This document shows positions 16,993 to 26,603 of a stretch of DNA of 64,000 nucleotides, piece by piece; positions within the stretch are counted from its first letter, which is position 1, and the number at the start of each line of letters is the position of its first letter. The notes beneath the pieces were generated by a model. The model did not search any database, had not been told where the DNA came from, and saw only the letters and a program-made list of their open reading frames with translations. Location: positions 1 through 64,000 of the forward strand of contig NZ_PVTL01000001.1 in NCBI RefSeq assembly GCF_003003265.1. Reading direction: 5' to 3'. A program made the position numbers and the translations under genes. This DNA comes from Glaciihabitans tibetensis. Its GTDB lineage: Bacteria; Actinomycetota; Actinomycetes; Actinomycetales; Microbacteriaceae.

Positions 16993-18393
16993 GTGGCATC
17001 CTCTTTCACCAAGAAAAACACGCCTCCCTCGGTGGGGCGGGGCACATCGCACCTCACCCGCCGGGGCTGGGGCCTGCTGTTTAGTGCCCTGTTCTGCGTC
17101 ATCGTCGGGTACGGAGCCGGCCTGATGGAGCTGCTGTACGCGGCATGTTTTCTGGGTGTGCTGCCGTTCGCGAGTTTGATTTTGGTACGGATGCGACGTC
17201 GCCGACTGTCGGTGACCCGCACCTTCGCACCCAAAGTAGCCTCCGCCGGGGCTCCTGTCCTGGTCGAGATCGAGCTGCGCAATCTGTCTGCTGGCGCGAG
17301 CAGCCCGGCGAGCTGGGCCGACCACATCCCGTGGTACCCGGGCACCGCGGGCCCCGGATTTCTCCCGGTTCTCTCCGGAGCCCTCCCGGGTTACGCCAAT
17401 CCCGCCGCCGCAACCCGGGTGCGCTACACGCTCCGCCCCGGCACGCGCGGAGTATTTCCGATCGGCCCCCTCGCTATCGAGTACGGCGATCCCTTCGGAC
17501 TGGCCGCCGGCAGCGCTTCCCTTGGCGGGGTCCAGCAACTGTCCGTCGTGCCCGCGGTGGTCCCCTTCGGGACTGACGGCCCGTCGATCGTCTCGGGCGA
17601 CGGGTCGGCGAGGCTGGTGCAGCGGCGGTCCTCCGGCAGCGACGACGACCTCATCACCCGCGAATATCGCAGCGGAGACGCACTCCGGCGGGTGCATTGG
17701 CGCGCGTCGGCCCGCCACGGCGAGCTGATGGTGCGCCAGGAAGAGCAGCACACCTTCCCCGAGGCGCGCGTGCTCATCGACACTCGGGAAGACGGCTACG
17801 GCGACGCCTGGGCCGATCTCGGCGGTGAAGAAAGCGGAAGCGGATCGTTCGAGTGGGCCGTGCGCATGGTCGCCAGCCTCGGGGTACACCTGCACGCTGC
17901 CGGATTCCAGGTGCACCTGCTCGAGACCGCGTCTGCCCAGATTGCCCCGCTCGGTGAAACCAACCAGGGCCAGGGCCAGGAACTCGAATTTCTCCTCAGC
18001 CTCGCGGCGATCCGCCGCAGCGAAGAGCACGGCCGGCACTTCGGGGGCATTACCTCGGCCTCCACCTCGGCACCCACTTCGGCGTTCACTCGCCCGCCCG
18101 CAGCAATCCCGACGAGCATGCCCGATATTGCGCCGCGCGCCGAAGGCGCTGCTGGCCCCATTTTCGCCGTGGTTGCGGAACCGTCCGACGACACGCTGCG
18201 CTGGATCGTCGCCCAGCGGCGCACCCATGAACTCGGCGTCGCCTTTGTCGTCGGACGCCGCGCGACCCTCGCTTTCGAGACCCTTGCCGAATCGGGATGG
18301 GTGTGTGTGCCCGTGCGGGAGACGGATGATCCGGCGCTGGTGTGGGCCAGCATCTCCCGGTTCGCGGGACAGAGCGGGGGCGGCGCGCGATGA
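16993..18393 (+). CDS. DUF58 domain membrane protein
   Basis: 466 residues. Two hydrophobic segments near residues 27-65 anchor it, followed by an immunoglobulin-like region and the DUF58 core EYRSGDALRRVHWRASARHG around residues 218-238. DUF58 has a von Willebrand-type fold and is almost always encoded next to MoxR ATPases, as here. The Ala/Thr/Pro-rich segment near residues 350-375 is probably a linker. The stop overlaps the next gene (ATGA). Confidence 0.9.
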   Translation: MASSFTKKNTPPSVGRGTSHLTRRGWGLLFSALFCVIVGYGAGLMELLYAACFLGVLPFASLILVRMRRRRLSVTRTFAPKVASAGAPVLVEIELRNLSAGASSPASWADHIPWYPGTAGPGFLPVLSGALPGYANPAAATRVRYTLRPGTRGVFPIGPLAIEYGDPFGLAAGSASLGGVQQLSVVPAVVPFGTDGPSIVSGDGSARLVQRRSSGSDDDLITREYRSGDALRRVHWRASARHGELMVRQEEQHTFPEARVLIDTREDGYGDAWADLGGEESGSGSFEWAVRMVASLGVHLHAAGFQVHLLETASAQIAPLGETNQGQGQELEFLLSLAAIRRSEEHGRHFGGITSASTSAPTSAFTRPPAAIPTSMPDIAPRAEGAAGPIFAVVAEPSDDTLRWIVAQRRTHELGVAFVVGRRATLAFETLAESGWVCVPVRETDDPALVWASISRFAGQSGGGAR

Positions 18394-20822
18394 GTATGAC
18401 GACACGGCCAGCCTCGGCCCGGCCCCCGGCGGCACGACCGGCAACGGCGGGTGCCGCGTCGGGCGCCAGCCCGACGGCGGGCACATCACCGTCCCCGCGC
18501 CGACGCCCCGGTGACACCGTCGGCAGCATCCGGGTGAGCGTGCTTCTCGCGGTCGCCCTCGCGCTGGCCGTCGGAAATCTGCACGGCGTGCTCAGCGGCG
18601 TGTTCTGGTGGATCGCGACCCTCGCCCCCATCGTTGTGGTGTTCGCGGTGGCCACCCTGACCCGTGTGCTGCTTCGCCGCCGCGGCTGGGGCACCCTGGT
18701 CGCCGCTGTCGCGGCGGCGGGACTCATCACCCTGCTCTTCGCCGCGGACACCGCAATCCTCGGAGTGATTCCGACCGGTGACACCTGGGGTCGGTTTGCG
18801 GTGCTCGCCGCTGAGGCCAGCGAGTCCATCACCGTGCAGGCGGTCCCCGCCGACGCCACACCCGGCATTTTGTTCCTCCTCTGCTCCGCGACCGCCGGAA
18901 TCGCCATAGTGCTCGACATTCTCGCCTCCTGGTGGCGAGTGCCCGCGCTCGTCGGGATCCCGCTGCTCGTGGTGCTCAGCGTTCCGAGCACCATTGACCC
19001 AGAACTTGCGGATCCGTTCTTCTTCGCGTTGGTCGCCATCACCTACCTGATGTTGCTGCGCCCGCGGGTCGCTCGCAGTCGCCCGCCCGTCGCGATCGGG
19101 CTGGGCGCTGTCGCGGTGCTGGGCGCGCTGGTGCTGCCGCTTGTGTTGCCGCCGGTGGCGCAGCCCTCGGGTGACGCCGGTCCGGCCGGGGGTCTCACCA
19201 CCGGCATCAACCCCATGCTCGACCTGGGCGAAGACCTGCGCCGCAACTCGCCGACACAGGCTCTGACCTACACCACGACCTCGCCGGAAGGTGAATACCT
19301 GCGCCTCACCACGCTCGAAGACTTCGTCGACGACGAGTGGGAACCGGTATCGATCACCCCGATACCCGATAACGACGTCAGCGCCATTGGAACCGCGCCC
19401 GGCCTCACCACCGCCGTACCGACGACACCGGTATCCACGAGCATCACGATCAATAACTCCAGCGGGCGGTGGCTGCCGGTGCCGTACCCGGCGGCCAGTA
19501 TTTCCGGGCTCACCGGGGACTGGTTCTGGGAGCCGAACGGACTTTCGGTACGCAGCGCAGAGTCCAACATGCGTGGCCAGGCTTACGAGGTCACCAGTCT
19601 CAACGTGCAGCCCACGTCGAACCAGTTGGAAGCGGCCCCATCATCCGCCTCGCTTCGCCTTGCCCAGCCGCCCGAGGGGTTGGATCCCCTCGTGGGTGAG
19701 ACCGCGCGCACCGTGGTCGCGGATGCACCCACCGATTACGCCCGAGCGGTGGCCCTGCAGGACTGGTTCCGCGGGGGAGAGTTCACCTACTCCGAGGACG
19801 CACCGGTCGAGGAAGGTTTTGACGGCTCCGGCCTGGACGTGCTCGTACCGTTCCTGGAAGCTAAAACGGGATACTGCGTGCACTACGCGTCGGCGATGGC
19901 GGTGATGGCTCGCACCCTGGGCATTCCCTCCCGCGTCGTCGTCGGCTTCCTGCCGGGCAACGAAGACACCAGCTCGGATGCCGCAGAATCGTCAGTGTCG
20001 GAAGAGGGAGAAGAGGTCGAGCTCACGGCGTTCACCGTATCGAGCCGCGACCTGCACTCCTGGCCCGAACTGTACTTCGAAGGATCGGGGTGGACTCGGT
20101 TCGAGCCAACGCCGGGGCGGGGGATCGAGCCCGCCTACCTTCCCACCCCGGTGGACAACCCGAGCACGCCCGATGTCGACGAGTCCCAGGTGACCCCGAC
20201 CCCCACGGCAACGGCCGCGCCTCCCGTTGCACCGGCTCCAACACCCACCCCGACGACGAACGCGCTCGGCGGAACCGAAGAGGGAACGCGAACCCTGTCG
20301 CTCTGGGCTCTCGTCATTGGTCTCGGCGTCGTGCTCGTGCTCGCCGCCCCGGGGCTTGTGCGGGTCGCTATTCGCGCCGCGCGGTTCGGGTCGATCCGAG
20401 CGGGACGCCTCCCGGCCACCGCGGCCTGGTTCGAGGTCGTCGACACGGCGAGAGACCTCGGGTACGCGGGCAGCACAGTCGGAACGCCGAGGGAGCTGGA
20501 ACACCGACTGCGCGACGCCGGTATCGCCGGTCCAACGCTGGCGGCGCTCACAACCCTGCGGGTGGCGGTAGAGCGGGAGGTGTATGCCGCGACTCCCGCA
20601 ACCGCGCCCGGTAAAGGGCGACCAGCGACACCACCGCTGGCGGCGCCACCTCGCCTGGCCGCGGCTGACCCCGCGGAGACGGCCGAGGGACTCCGGGTGG
20701 TGCTGGCCGGGTTGCGGTCCCACGCTGGCCGTGTTGCGCACCTGCGGGCGGCTCTGGTTCCCGGCACGGTACGCGACCGACTGCGCGGTGGACGCCGCTG
20801 GACGATCCTGCCGCAGGCGTAA
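18390..20822 (+). CDS. TgpA-like transglutaminase-domain membrane protein (DUF3488)
   Basis: 810 residues. An Ala/Pro-rich N-terminus is followed by several membrane helices (about residues 50-260), an extracytoplasmic transglutaminase-like domain, a Pro/Thr linker (TPTPTATAAPPVAPAPTPTP) and one more helix. The catalytic Cys is in TGYCVHYASAMAV (about 496) and the His in LHSWPELYFE (about 556). The third position reads RFEPTPG where many relatives have Asp, a variant frequent in actinobacteria. The ATG at 18390 overlaps the DUF58 stop; an earlier ATG at 18342 would overlap more. Role probably in envelope protein processing with MoxR/DUF58. Its tail and stop are duplicated downstream. Confidence 0.9.
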   Translation: MSMTTRPASARPPAARPATAGAASGASPTAGTSPSPRRRPGDTVGSIRVSVLLAVALALAVGNLHGVLSGVFWWIATLAPIVVVFAVATLTRVLLRRRGWGTLVAAVAAAGLITLLFAADTAILGVIPTGDTWGRFAVLAAEASESITVQAVPADATPGILFLLCSATAGIAIVLDILASWWRVPALVGIPLLVVLSVPSTIDPELADPFFFALVAITYLMLLRPRVARSRPPVAIGLGAVAVLGALVLPLVLPPVAQPSGDAGPAGGLTTGINPMLDLGEDLRRNSPTQALTYTTTSPEGEYLRLTTLEDFVDDEWEPVSITPIPDNDVSAIGTAPGLTTAVPTTPVSTSITINNSSGRWLPVPYPAASISGLTGDWFWEPNGLSVRSAESNMRGQAYEVTSLNVQPTSNQLEAAPSSASLRLAQPPEGLDPLVGETARTVVADAPTDYARAVALQDWFRGGEFTYSEDAPVEEGFDGSGLDVLVPFLEAKTGYCVHYASAMAVMARTLGIPSRVVVGFLPGNEDTSSDAAESSVSEEGEEVELTAFTVSSRDLHSWPELYFEGSGWTRFEPTPGRGIEPAYLPTPVDNPSTPDVDESQVTPTPTATAAPPVAPAPTPTPTTNALGGTEEGTRTLSLWALVIGLGVVLVLAAPGLVRVAIRAARFGSIRAGRLPATAAWFEVVDTARDLGYAGSTVGTPRELEHRLRDAGIAGPTLAALTTLRVAVEREVYAATPATAPGKGRPATPPLAAPPRLAAADPAETAEGLRVVLAGLRSHAGRVAHLRAALVPGTVRDRLRGGRRWTILPQA

Positions 20823-20903
20823 CCGGCAGGCGTAACCCGAAGGCGTGAGTCGCCGACTGCCCGCTCGTGGCCGCAGCCGGCGGATGCCCTACCGGCCGGT
20901 GTC

Positions 20904-20906
<3 letters not shown>
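20811..20906. repeat. Post-stop duplications facing each other (tgpA-like and ABC ATPase ends)
   Basis: On the plus strand CCGCAGGCGTAA ends the transglutaminase gene and recurs as CCGGCAGGCGTAA (20823-20835) and CCCGAAGGCGTGA (20836-20848), period 13. On the minus strand the ABC ATPase ends GACGACGGCCGGTAG (stop 20906-20904), repeated as GACACCGGCCGGTAG with its TAG at 20891-20889, period 15 and in frame. The two arrays fill most of an 81-bp convergent gap. Confidence 0.88.
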
Positions 20907-21712
<806 letters not shown>

Positions 21713-21716
<4 letters not shown>

Positions 21717-22738
21717 GAGAGCGGTTTCCGCACCAGGAGCAGCACAAACAGGGGCGCGCCGACCACCGCGGTAATGATTCCGACGGGGAGCTCGCGCGGG
21801 TCGAAGAGGGTGCGCGCCAAGGTGTCGCACCAGATGAGAAAGATCGCCCCGACCAGCGCGGACAGCGGTAGCAGCACGCGGTGCCGCGAGCCCACGACCA
21901 GGCGCACGGCGTGGGGAAGCACCAGCCCCACGAACCCGATCGACCCACTCACCGAGACCATGGCGCCGGTGAGGAGCGCGGTTGCCACCAGTAGTATCCA
22001 GCGGGTGCGGTCGACGTGGATTCCCAGCGCGGCGGCGGCGGTGTCGCCGAACGCGAAGCCATCGAGGCTCCGCCCGGCGAGAACAAGGGGGCCACCGACC
22101 ACAGCGAGGGCGCCGACGGAGATCGCGACTGCGGGCCAGTCCGCCCCGGCAAGTGACCCGAGGAGCCAGCTCAGAATCTCGCGATACGAGTCCCCGGTCG
22201 CCGTCCAGAAGACGACAAAACTGGTCAGCGCCGAGCCGAGAGCCGACACCGCCACCCCGGCCAACACCGTGCGCGAGGGTGCGAGGCCGATGCCGCTCGC
22301 CCTCGCAATAATGAGGGTGAGCATGAGCGCGAGGAGCGCTCCGGCAAATGCAGCGACGGGGAGCAGCACGCTCACGCCGAGGAGAAGCACCGCGACCGCG
22401 CCGAGGGACGCCCCGGACGACAGCCCGAGCAGATAGGGATCCGCGAGGGCATTACGGGTCAACGCCTGCATGACCGCGCCAGCGATAGCCAGCCCGGCCC
22501 CGACCGCGCCCGCCGTGAGCACCCGCGGCATCCGCAGCTCCCACACGATCCCGTCGCGCAGCGGCGTCAGCGGAGATTCCCCGACGCCGAGGTGATGCAG
22601 CACACTCGCCCACACGTCGCCCGCGGTGATGTCCGCGGGGCCGATCGTAATGGCCACCGTCACGGTCAGCAGGAGCAGCACGCAGAGCAGCGTGGCCCAC
22701 ACCGCGGGCGGAACGAGGCGCAGGCCAGAACGGCGCAT
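21713..22738 (-). CDS. FecCD/BtuC-type ABC permease (possible F420-0 importer)
   Basis: 341 residues with about ten hydrophobic segments and family motifs GALMQALTRNALADPYLLGLSSGA-like (near residues 90-110), LAGVAVSALGSALTS, and VGSIGFVGLVLPHAVRLVVG near the C-terminus. Permeases of this type import iron-siderophores, cobalamin or haem. The gene lies three bases after the binding-protein stop and overlaps the ATPase start. The substrate cannot be assigned from the permease. Confidence 0.9.
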
Positions 22739-22741
22739 GCG

Positions 22742-23734
22742 TTACGGGATGCTCAGCGCGGCGAGCTGGGTGGCGAGGTCTGCGGTCGCCTCGACGTTCC
22801 GCACGCCCGCCTCGCCCGCCGCGAAGGGGATACGCAGGTACCGTCCGTTCTCCACCGCGGACAGGCCGGAGGTCGCGGGATTCGCCTCGAGGGCCGCGAT
22901 CTTGCTGTCTGCGGAGTTCCAGCTCGCGTCCACGAGCACGATGACATCGGGGTCAGCGTCGACGATCGCTTCCCAGCTCAGCGAGGTCCAGGTGTCGTTG
23001 ACGTCCGCGGCGATGTTCTCCAGGCCGAGGGCGTCGAGCATCATCTGGGGCGCGCCGATTCCTGCTCCGACATACGGAGTGTCTGTGCCGGACGAGTACC
23101 ACAGGGCCGAGAGACCCCGGGAGTCCGCGTCGATTGCCGCGAGCTCGGCCTCTTGGTCGGCTACGACCTCGGCCGCGGCCGCCTCGGCACCGAATACGGT
23201 GCCGGCCTCGGCGATCTCGGAGAAGACCTCGTCGAAGGTCAGCTTCTCCGGCTGGTAGCCCGGTTCCTTGCACGCGGCAGGCGACACATAGGTGTCTATG
23301 CCGAGATTCTGCAGGACGGGGCGTTCGCCCGCCGTCTCTGCGGTGAAGTTCGACTCCCACCCGCCGTAGACAAAATCGGGCTCAAGGGCGATGACGGCTT
23401 CCTGGCTGGGGGCGAATTCGGAGATGAGGGGGATGTCGGCCGCCTCCGCGGACCACTTTTCTGGCACGTCGCCGTCGGGAAAGCCAGTGCCGATGATGCG
23501 GTCGCCGAGTCCGAGCGCGAGCAGCATTTCGGTGGAGGTGGACTTGATGGTCACGATTCGTTCGGGCGCGGCGGCGACCGTGAGATCGAAACCGCAGTTA
23601 TCGACCGTGACTGGGCTGTCGGCGGAGGCAGGGTCTGCCGCCGGTGGGGTCGCGTCATCAGCGGCTGCGCTGCACCCGGCGAGGGTAAACGCGACGACCG
23701 CTACGAGGGGAAGAGTGATGGAGCGTGAGAGCAC
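22742..23734 (-). CDS. ABC importer substrate-binding lipoprotein (possible F420-0 binding)
   Basis: A 330-residue class III (BtuF/FhuD-like) binding protein. Signal peptide ends in lipobox LAGC; then CGFDLTVAAAPERIVTIKSTSTEMLLALGLG, the usual first lobe. The GTG at 23734 is preferred because GGAGG lies eight bases upstream; an in-frame start at 23776 lacks one. The region TIKSTSTEMLLALGLGDRIIGTGFPDG recalls the proposed F420-0-binding clade found near cofE in related actinobacteria. A siderophore or corrinoid substrate is the alternative. A leader with possible SD-masking structure precedes it. Confidence 0.85.
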   Translation of the reverse strand: MLSRSITLPLVAVVAFTLAGCSAAADDATPPAADPASADSPVTVDNCGFDLTVAAAPERIVTIKSTSTEMLLALGLGDRIIGTGFPDGDVPEKWSAEAADIPLISEFAPSQEAVIALEPDFVYGGWESNFTAETAGERPVLQNLGIDTYVSPAACKEPGYQPEKLTFDEVFSEIAEAGTVFGAEAAAAEVVADQEAELAAIDADSRGLSALWYSSGTDTPYVGAGIGAPQMMLDALGLENIAADVNDTWTSLSWEAIVDADPDVIVLVDASWNSADSKIAALEANPATSGLSAVENGRYLRIPFAAGEAGVRNVEATADLATQLAALSIP

Positions 23735-23850
23735 GGGAAGGACCTCCGGACGAGCAGGGCAGGGGTGTCCGCTCACCAGAATGGAAAGCGAAAGACCAGG
23801 CGCCTCAGATCAGAGGTCGACGCACCGCACCAAATCCGGTGCGGGGGTCT
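23735..23850 (-). promoter_or_regulatory. Candidate structured leader of the ABC importer mRNA
   Basis: In minus-strand sense, GACCTC (plus 23818-23813) is complementary to GAGGTC (23746-23741), which includes the GGAGG ribosome site of the binding-protein gene. The same GACCTC strand can alternatively pair locally as CCTC-TGATCT-GAGG (23816-23803). Further upstream, a perfect 7-bp hairpin CCGCACC-AAATCC-GGTGCGG occupies 23825-23844. Two mutually exclusive pairings around an SD are what a translational riboswitch or attenuator would show. It matches no riboswitch consensus I know, including the cobalamin B12 box. Confidence 0.35.
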
Positions 23851-23922
23851 GCACTGCCCAGTGTAGAACCACGAGTCGCCTGCCGCACGCCGGTCGCTGC
23901 CCGCGAACCCTCGGCACACCCG

Positions 23923-25119
23923 TCAGCGAGTCGTCAGCTTGCTGACCAGCGCGGAGAGCCGTTCGGTGGGTTCCAGTCCGAGGGTGGTGATGAGCAGAAG
24001 CCGATAGCGCTCGAAGACCCGCAGGGCTTCGGACTGGTTGCCCTCGGCAAGATGGACGCGGATGAGCGTGGCGTGAGCACTTTCCCGCAGCGGCTCGACC
24101 TTCATCGCCGCGCGGGCCGCGGCCGCGGCCTCCGCCAGCCGGCCCTGCTCGGTGAGCGCCGTGGCGAGAGCCTCGAGCGCGTTCATGCGCACCTGGCGCC
24201 ATTCTTCGGCCTCGGCGATGACCCAGTCGTCGTACCAGTCGGGGAGCAGTTCGCTCGACAGGATGGCGATCGACTCAGATGAGAAGTCCAAACTGCGCGT
24301 CGCGGCGTGCGGCTGGACAAGGCGGGCAGCCAGGCGCTTCGCGGCGCGCAGGTCAACGATCACCGAGGATGCCAGACTGAGCCCGGCTGGCGCCGCGAGA
24401 ATCGCCTCGCGGGTGGGGCCGTCGAGCCGGGACAGTGCCGATCTCAGACTGATGCCCGCCCGCTCGTCGGTCGCATCCGGCCACATCCGCCCCGCCATGG
24501 CTGCGCGGCCGACCGCCCGGTCGTGCAGGGCGAGGAACACCAGGAGCCTTTGCGATCCGATGGACAGGGGCCCAACGCTCCGGCCTCCCACAGTCAGGGC
24601 AAAAGCGCCGAGCAGGGAAATCTCGATGGTGACAATGTTTGTGGTCGTCCCAGAAACTTCGTGGGTCGCAGCTTCGCGGGGACGGGGCGTTTGCCTCAGG
24701 AGAGCGGTTTCTTCGTCCACCCGGACGGTCGCCCACGCGACATCCACCGTCCTCACGGCGTCAACGCGGCGGTCACTGATCCAGGGCTGCCCCTGGTCTT
24801 CTGCCCGCCGGCTTTGCGCATGTCGATCCCCTGCGCGCCGGTTCTGGGGGGACCGTGTGTTCGCCCAGCGGTCGCTCCACCGGCTGAGTTCGACGATGGT
24901 GGATTCGAGATCCCGCCCCTTCGACGTCAGCTCGTAGTGGGCTTCGGGAGTGACGTGCATTACGCCGGAGCCGACGAGATCGTCCAGGCGCGTTGCGAGT
25001 AGTTCCGGCGCAACGCCGAGCGAGTTCTGGAAGTCCGCGAAGCGGGTCGTGTCTCGCAGGAGCGCCTCGCGCACGATCAGAAGAGTCCACCGCTCCATGT
25101 TCAACATAACGCCCACCAC
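23923..25119 (-). CDS. HxlR winged-helix fused to SARP/BTAD transcriptional regulator
   Basis: A single 398-residue frame with two unlike DNA-binding modules. Residues 1-85 are an HxlR-type winged helix (MERWTLLIVREALL, TRFADFQNSLGVAPELLATRL, HYELTSKGRDL), slightly short at its N-terminus and lacking the usual Cys. Residues about 85-165 are a polar linker. Residues 165-235 form an OmpR-like SARP DNA-binding domain (EISLLGAFALTVGG, RLLVFLALHDRA, RMWPDATDERA, LRSALSRL), and 255-398 a bacterial transcriptional activator domain with TPR-like helices. Start is GTG 25119. It lies just upstream of the importer genes, same strand, 188-bp gap, so it may control them. Confidence 0.85.
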   Translation of the reverse strand: MVGVMLNMERWTLLIVREALLRDTTRFADFQNSLGVAPELLATRLDDLVGSGVMHVTPEAHYELTSKGRDLESTIVELSRWSDRWANTRSPQNRRAGDRHAQSRRAEDQGQPWISDRRVDAVRTVDVAWATVRVDEETALLRQTPRPREAATHEVSGTTTNIVTIEISLLGAFALTVGGRSVGPLSIGSQRLLVFLALHDRAVGRAAMAGRMWPDATDERAGISLRSALSRLDGPTREAILAAPAGLSLASSVIVDLRAAKRLAARLVQPHAATRSLDFSSESIAILSSELLPDWYDDWVIAEAEEWRQVRMNALEALATALTEQGRLAEAAAAARAAMKVEPLRESAHATLIRVHLAEGNQSEALRVFERYRLLLITTLGLEPTERLSALVSKLTTR

Positions 25120-25178
25120 GTCTCTCGAATGGTGAAATGTTACAGGATGCGTCGAAAGTGGAGGACTGCTTCTTAACC

Positions 25179-25226
25179 CAAAAATAGTTCCCGTACCGGC
25201 GTCGAGAATGTCGGTACGGGAACTAT
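25179..25226 (-). terminator. Strong terminator of the surface-protein gene
   Basis: A perfect 15-bp inverted repeat (25184-25198 with 25212-25226) and a 13-base loop. Read on the minus strand the stem is followed by a run of five Ts (plus AAAAA at 25180-25184). It lies downstream of the LAETG surface-protein gene and upstream of the HxlR-SARP gene, isolating the two. Confidence 0.88.
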
Positions 25227-25241
25227 CGTGGGTTTCTGTCG

Positions 25242-25283
25242 CCGTCGGATCCCGTCGGATCCCGTCGGATCCCGTCGGAACCG
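25242..25283. repeat. 10-bp tandem repeat after the surface-protein stop
   Basis: GTCGGATCCC recurs every 10 bp (25244, 25254, 25264, with a diverged fourth at 25274), directly beyond the stop of the LAETG protein gene and before its terminator. It does not copy the coding end. Confidence 0.88.
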
Positions 25284-25289
25284 GGCGGA

Positions 25290-26465
25290 TCAGTGCGTGG
25301 TGTGAGAGTTCCCGCGGACAGAGTCGGACTTGCGCTGGATATTGCGAGTGAGCAGAACAAGCGATCCGGCGAACAAGAGAAGCGCCGCGCCGAAGAACAG
25401 CGGGGTGGCAGACGCCACGCCGGTCTCTGCGAGGAGTCCCTCGCTGTCCGCTCCTTCGCCTGAGCCGCCGCCTCGCGGCGTCAGAGGCGGAGCGGGCGTC
25501 GGGGAGGGCGTGGCTCCCGGGGTTCCGTCCAGCGGTGAGGATGGTGGTGTCACTGGGGGCGTGCCACCGGGCGTCACGGGCGGCGTGCCACCCGGTGTCG
25601 CGGACGGGGTTCCAGACGGTGTCCCGGTGGGGGTACCGCTGGGCGTGGGTACCGGGGTCGGGCTATCGCTCGGCGTGGGCACCGCGGTGGGGGTACCGGA
25701 TGGCGTGGGAACCGCGGTGGGAACGACGGCGGGCAGGATCCGGTTCTCGATCGACGCGCTGCAGGTCAGCACCGAGCCACCGCCATTGGCGGAGCCGTTG
25801 CACTGGTTGATGCTCACGGGAACCGCTCGGGTCTGCGTCGAGAGGGGATTCACGGAGCAGGTCACGAAGGAGCCACCGCCGTTGGTTGAGCCGTTGCACT
25901 GGTTGATCGTTGCGTTTGTGGTGTTTTCCATCGAGCTGCATCGCAGCGCGGCCGTGTAGTCCGGTGCGCCAGAAGCGTCACACTGCTTCACCGTCGCGGT
26001 GGTCGGTGTTTCCGTTCCGCCCGTGATGGTGTTGATGACGGCGACGCTGCACAACGCAACACCACCGGCGCCCGAGCCCGAGCCATTGCACTGATCAACC
26101 TCGGTGATCAGGAACGCATAGTTCGTGGTCTCCGCGATCACACAGGTTGCTTCGGGCACGCCCGCCGAACCGCTGCACTGTCTGATCGTCACGACGGCGC
26201 GTTCGGGAGTTGCGGCCCCGACGGAAAGATCAAGGAAGTTCTCGACGATAACGCTGCAGGTGAAGCCCTGCCCGCCGTCGTTGAGAATTCCGTTGCACTG
26301 TTCCACGGCGGTGCCGTTAATGGCGGCAGACGCAGTGTCGGTGGTGCCGATGTGCGCCCAGGCGAAGGCGGTCGCCAGCAGGAGGGCCACCACCAGAGCG
26401 AGCAAGCGACGAAGAGTGCGGGCGGGGGCGGTTGCGGGGGCTGCTGCGCCGGGTGATGAGGTCAT
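25290..26465 (-). CDS. LAETG-anchored secreted Cys-repeat surface protein
   Basis: 391 residues. An N-terminal signal segment (LRRLLALVVALLLATAFAWA) leads to about six repeats of roughly 28 residues, each with QCNGS or QCSGS-like starts and a second Cys in TCSV/LCSV, so disulfide-stabilised. A Pro/Thr/Ser/Gly stalk follows (TPSGTP, PVTPGGTPP), then LAETG, a hydrophobic helix and RNIQRK, a complete sortase signal. LAXTG fits the class E sortase preference of high-GC actinobacteria; no sortase gene lies here. Start ATG 26465 has AAGGAG upstream. Function unknown; an adhesin or coat protein is possible. Confidence 0.85.
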   Translation of the reverse strand: MTSSPGAAAPATAPARTLRRLLALVVALLLATAFAWAHIGTTDTASAAINGTAVEQCNGILNDGGQGFTCSVIVENFLDLSVGAATPERAVVTIRQCSGSAGVPEATCVIAETTNYAFLITEVDQCNGSGSGAGGVALCSVAVINTITGGTETPTTATVKQCDASGAPDYTAALRCSSMENTTNATINQCNGSTNGGGSFVTCSVNPLSTQTRAVPVSINQCNGSANGGGSVLTCSASIENRILPAVVPTAVPTPSGTPTAVPTPSDSPTPVPTPSGTPTGTPSGTPSATPGGTPPVTPGGTPPVTPPSSPLDGTPGATPSPTPAPPLTPRGGGSGEGADSEGLLAETGVASATPLFFGAALLLFAGSLVLLTRNIQRKSDSVRGNSHTTH

Positions 26466-26603
26466 CGTGCTCCTTGTGTTGCGAGCAGTGTCTCCGATGC
26501 CCCGTGACCGGAGCGTCACCGGCGTGTGACAAGCGCGCACGGTCGGTCTACCGCAGCAAAAGCAGCCAAATCCTCATCAAATCCGGCCGGAGTCACGCCA
26601 CAG

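Noticed and set aside
16537-18489. A 650-codon minus-strand frame
   Set aside because: Antisense to the moxR/DUF58 operon; low-complexity Arg/Gly composition and no domain motifs.
23735-23922. Cobalamin riboswitch in the importer leader
   Set aside because: The conserved B12 box and core could not be found; only simple local pairings are visible.
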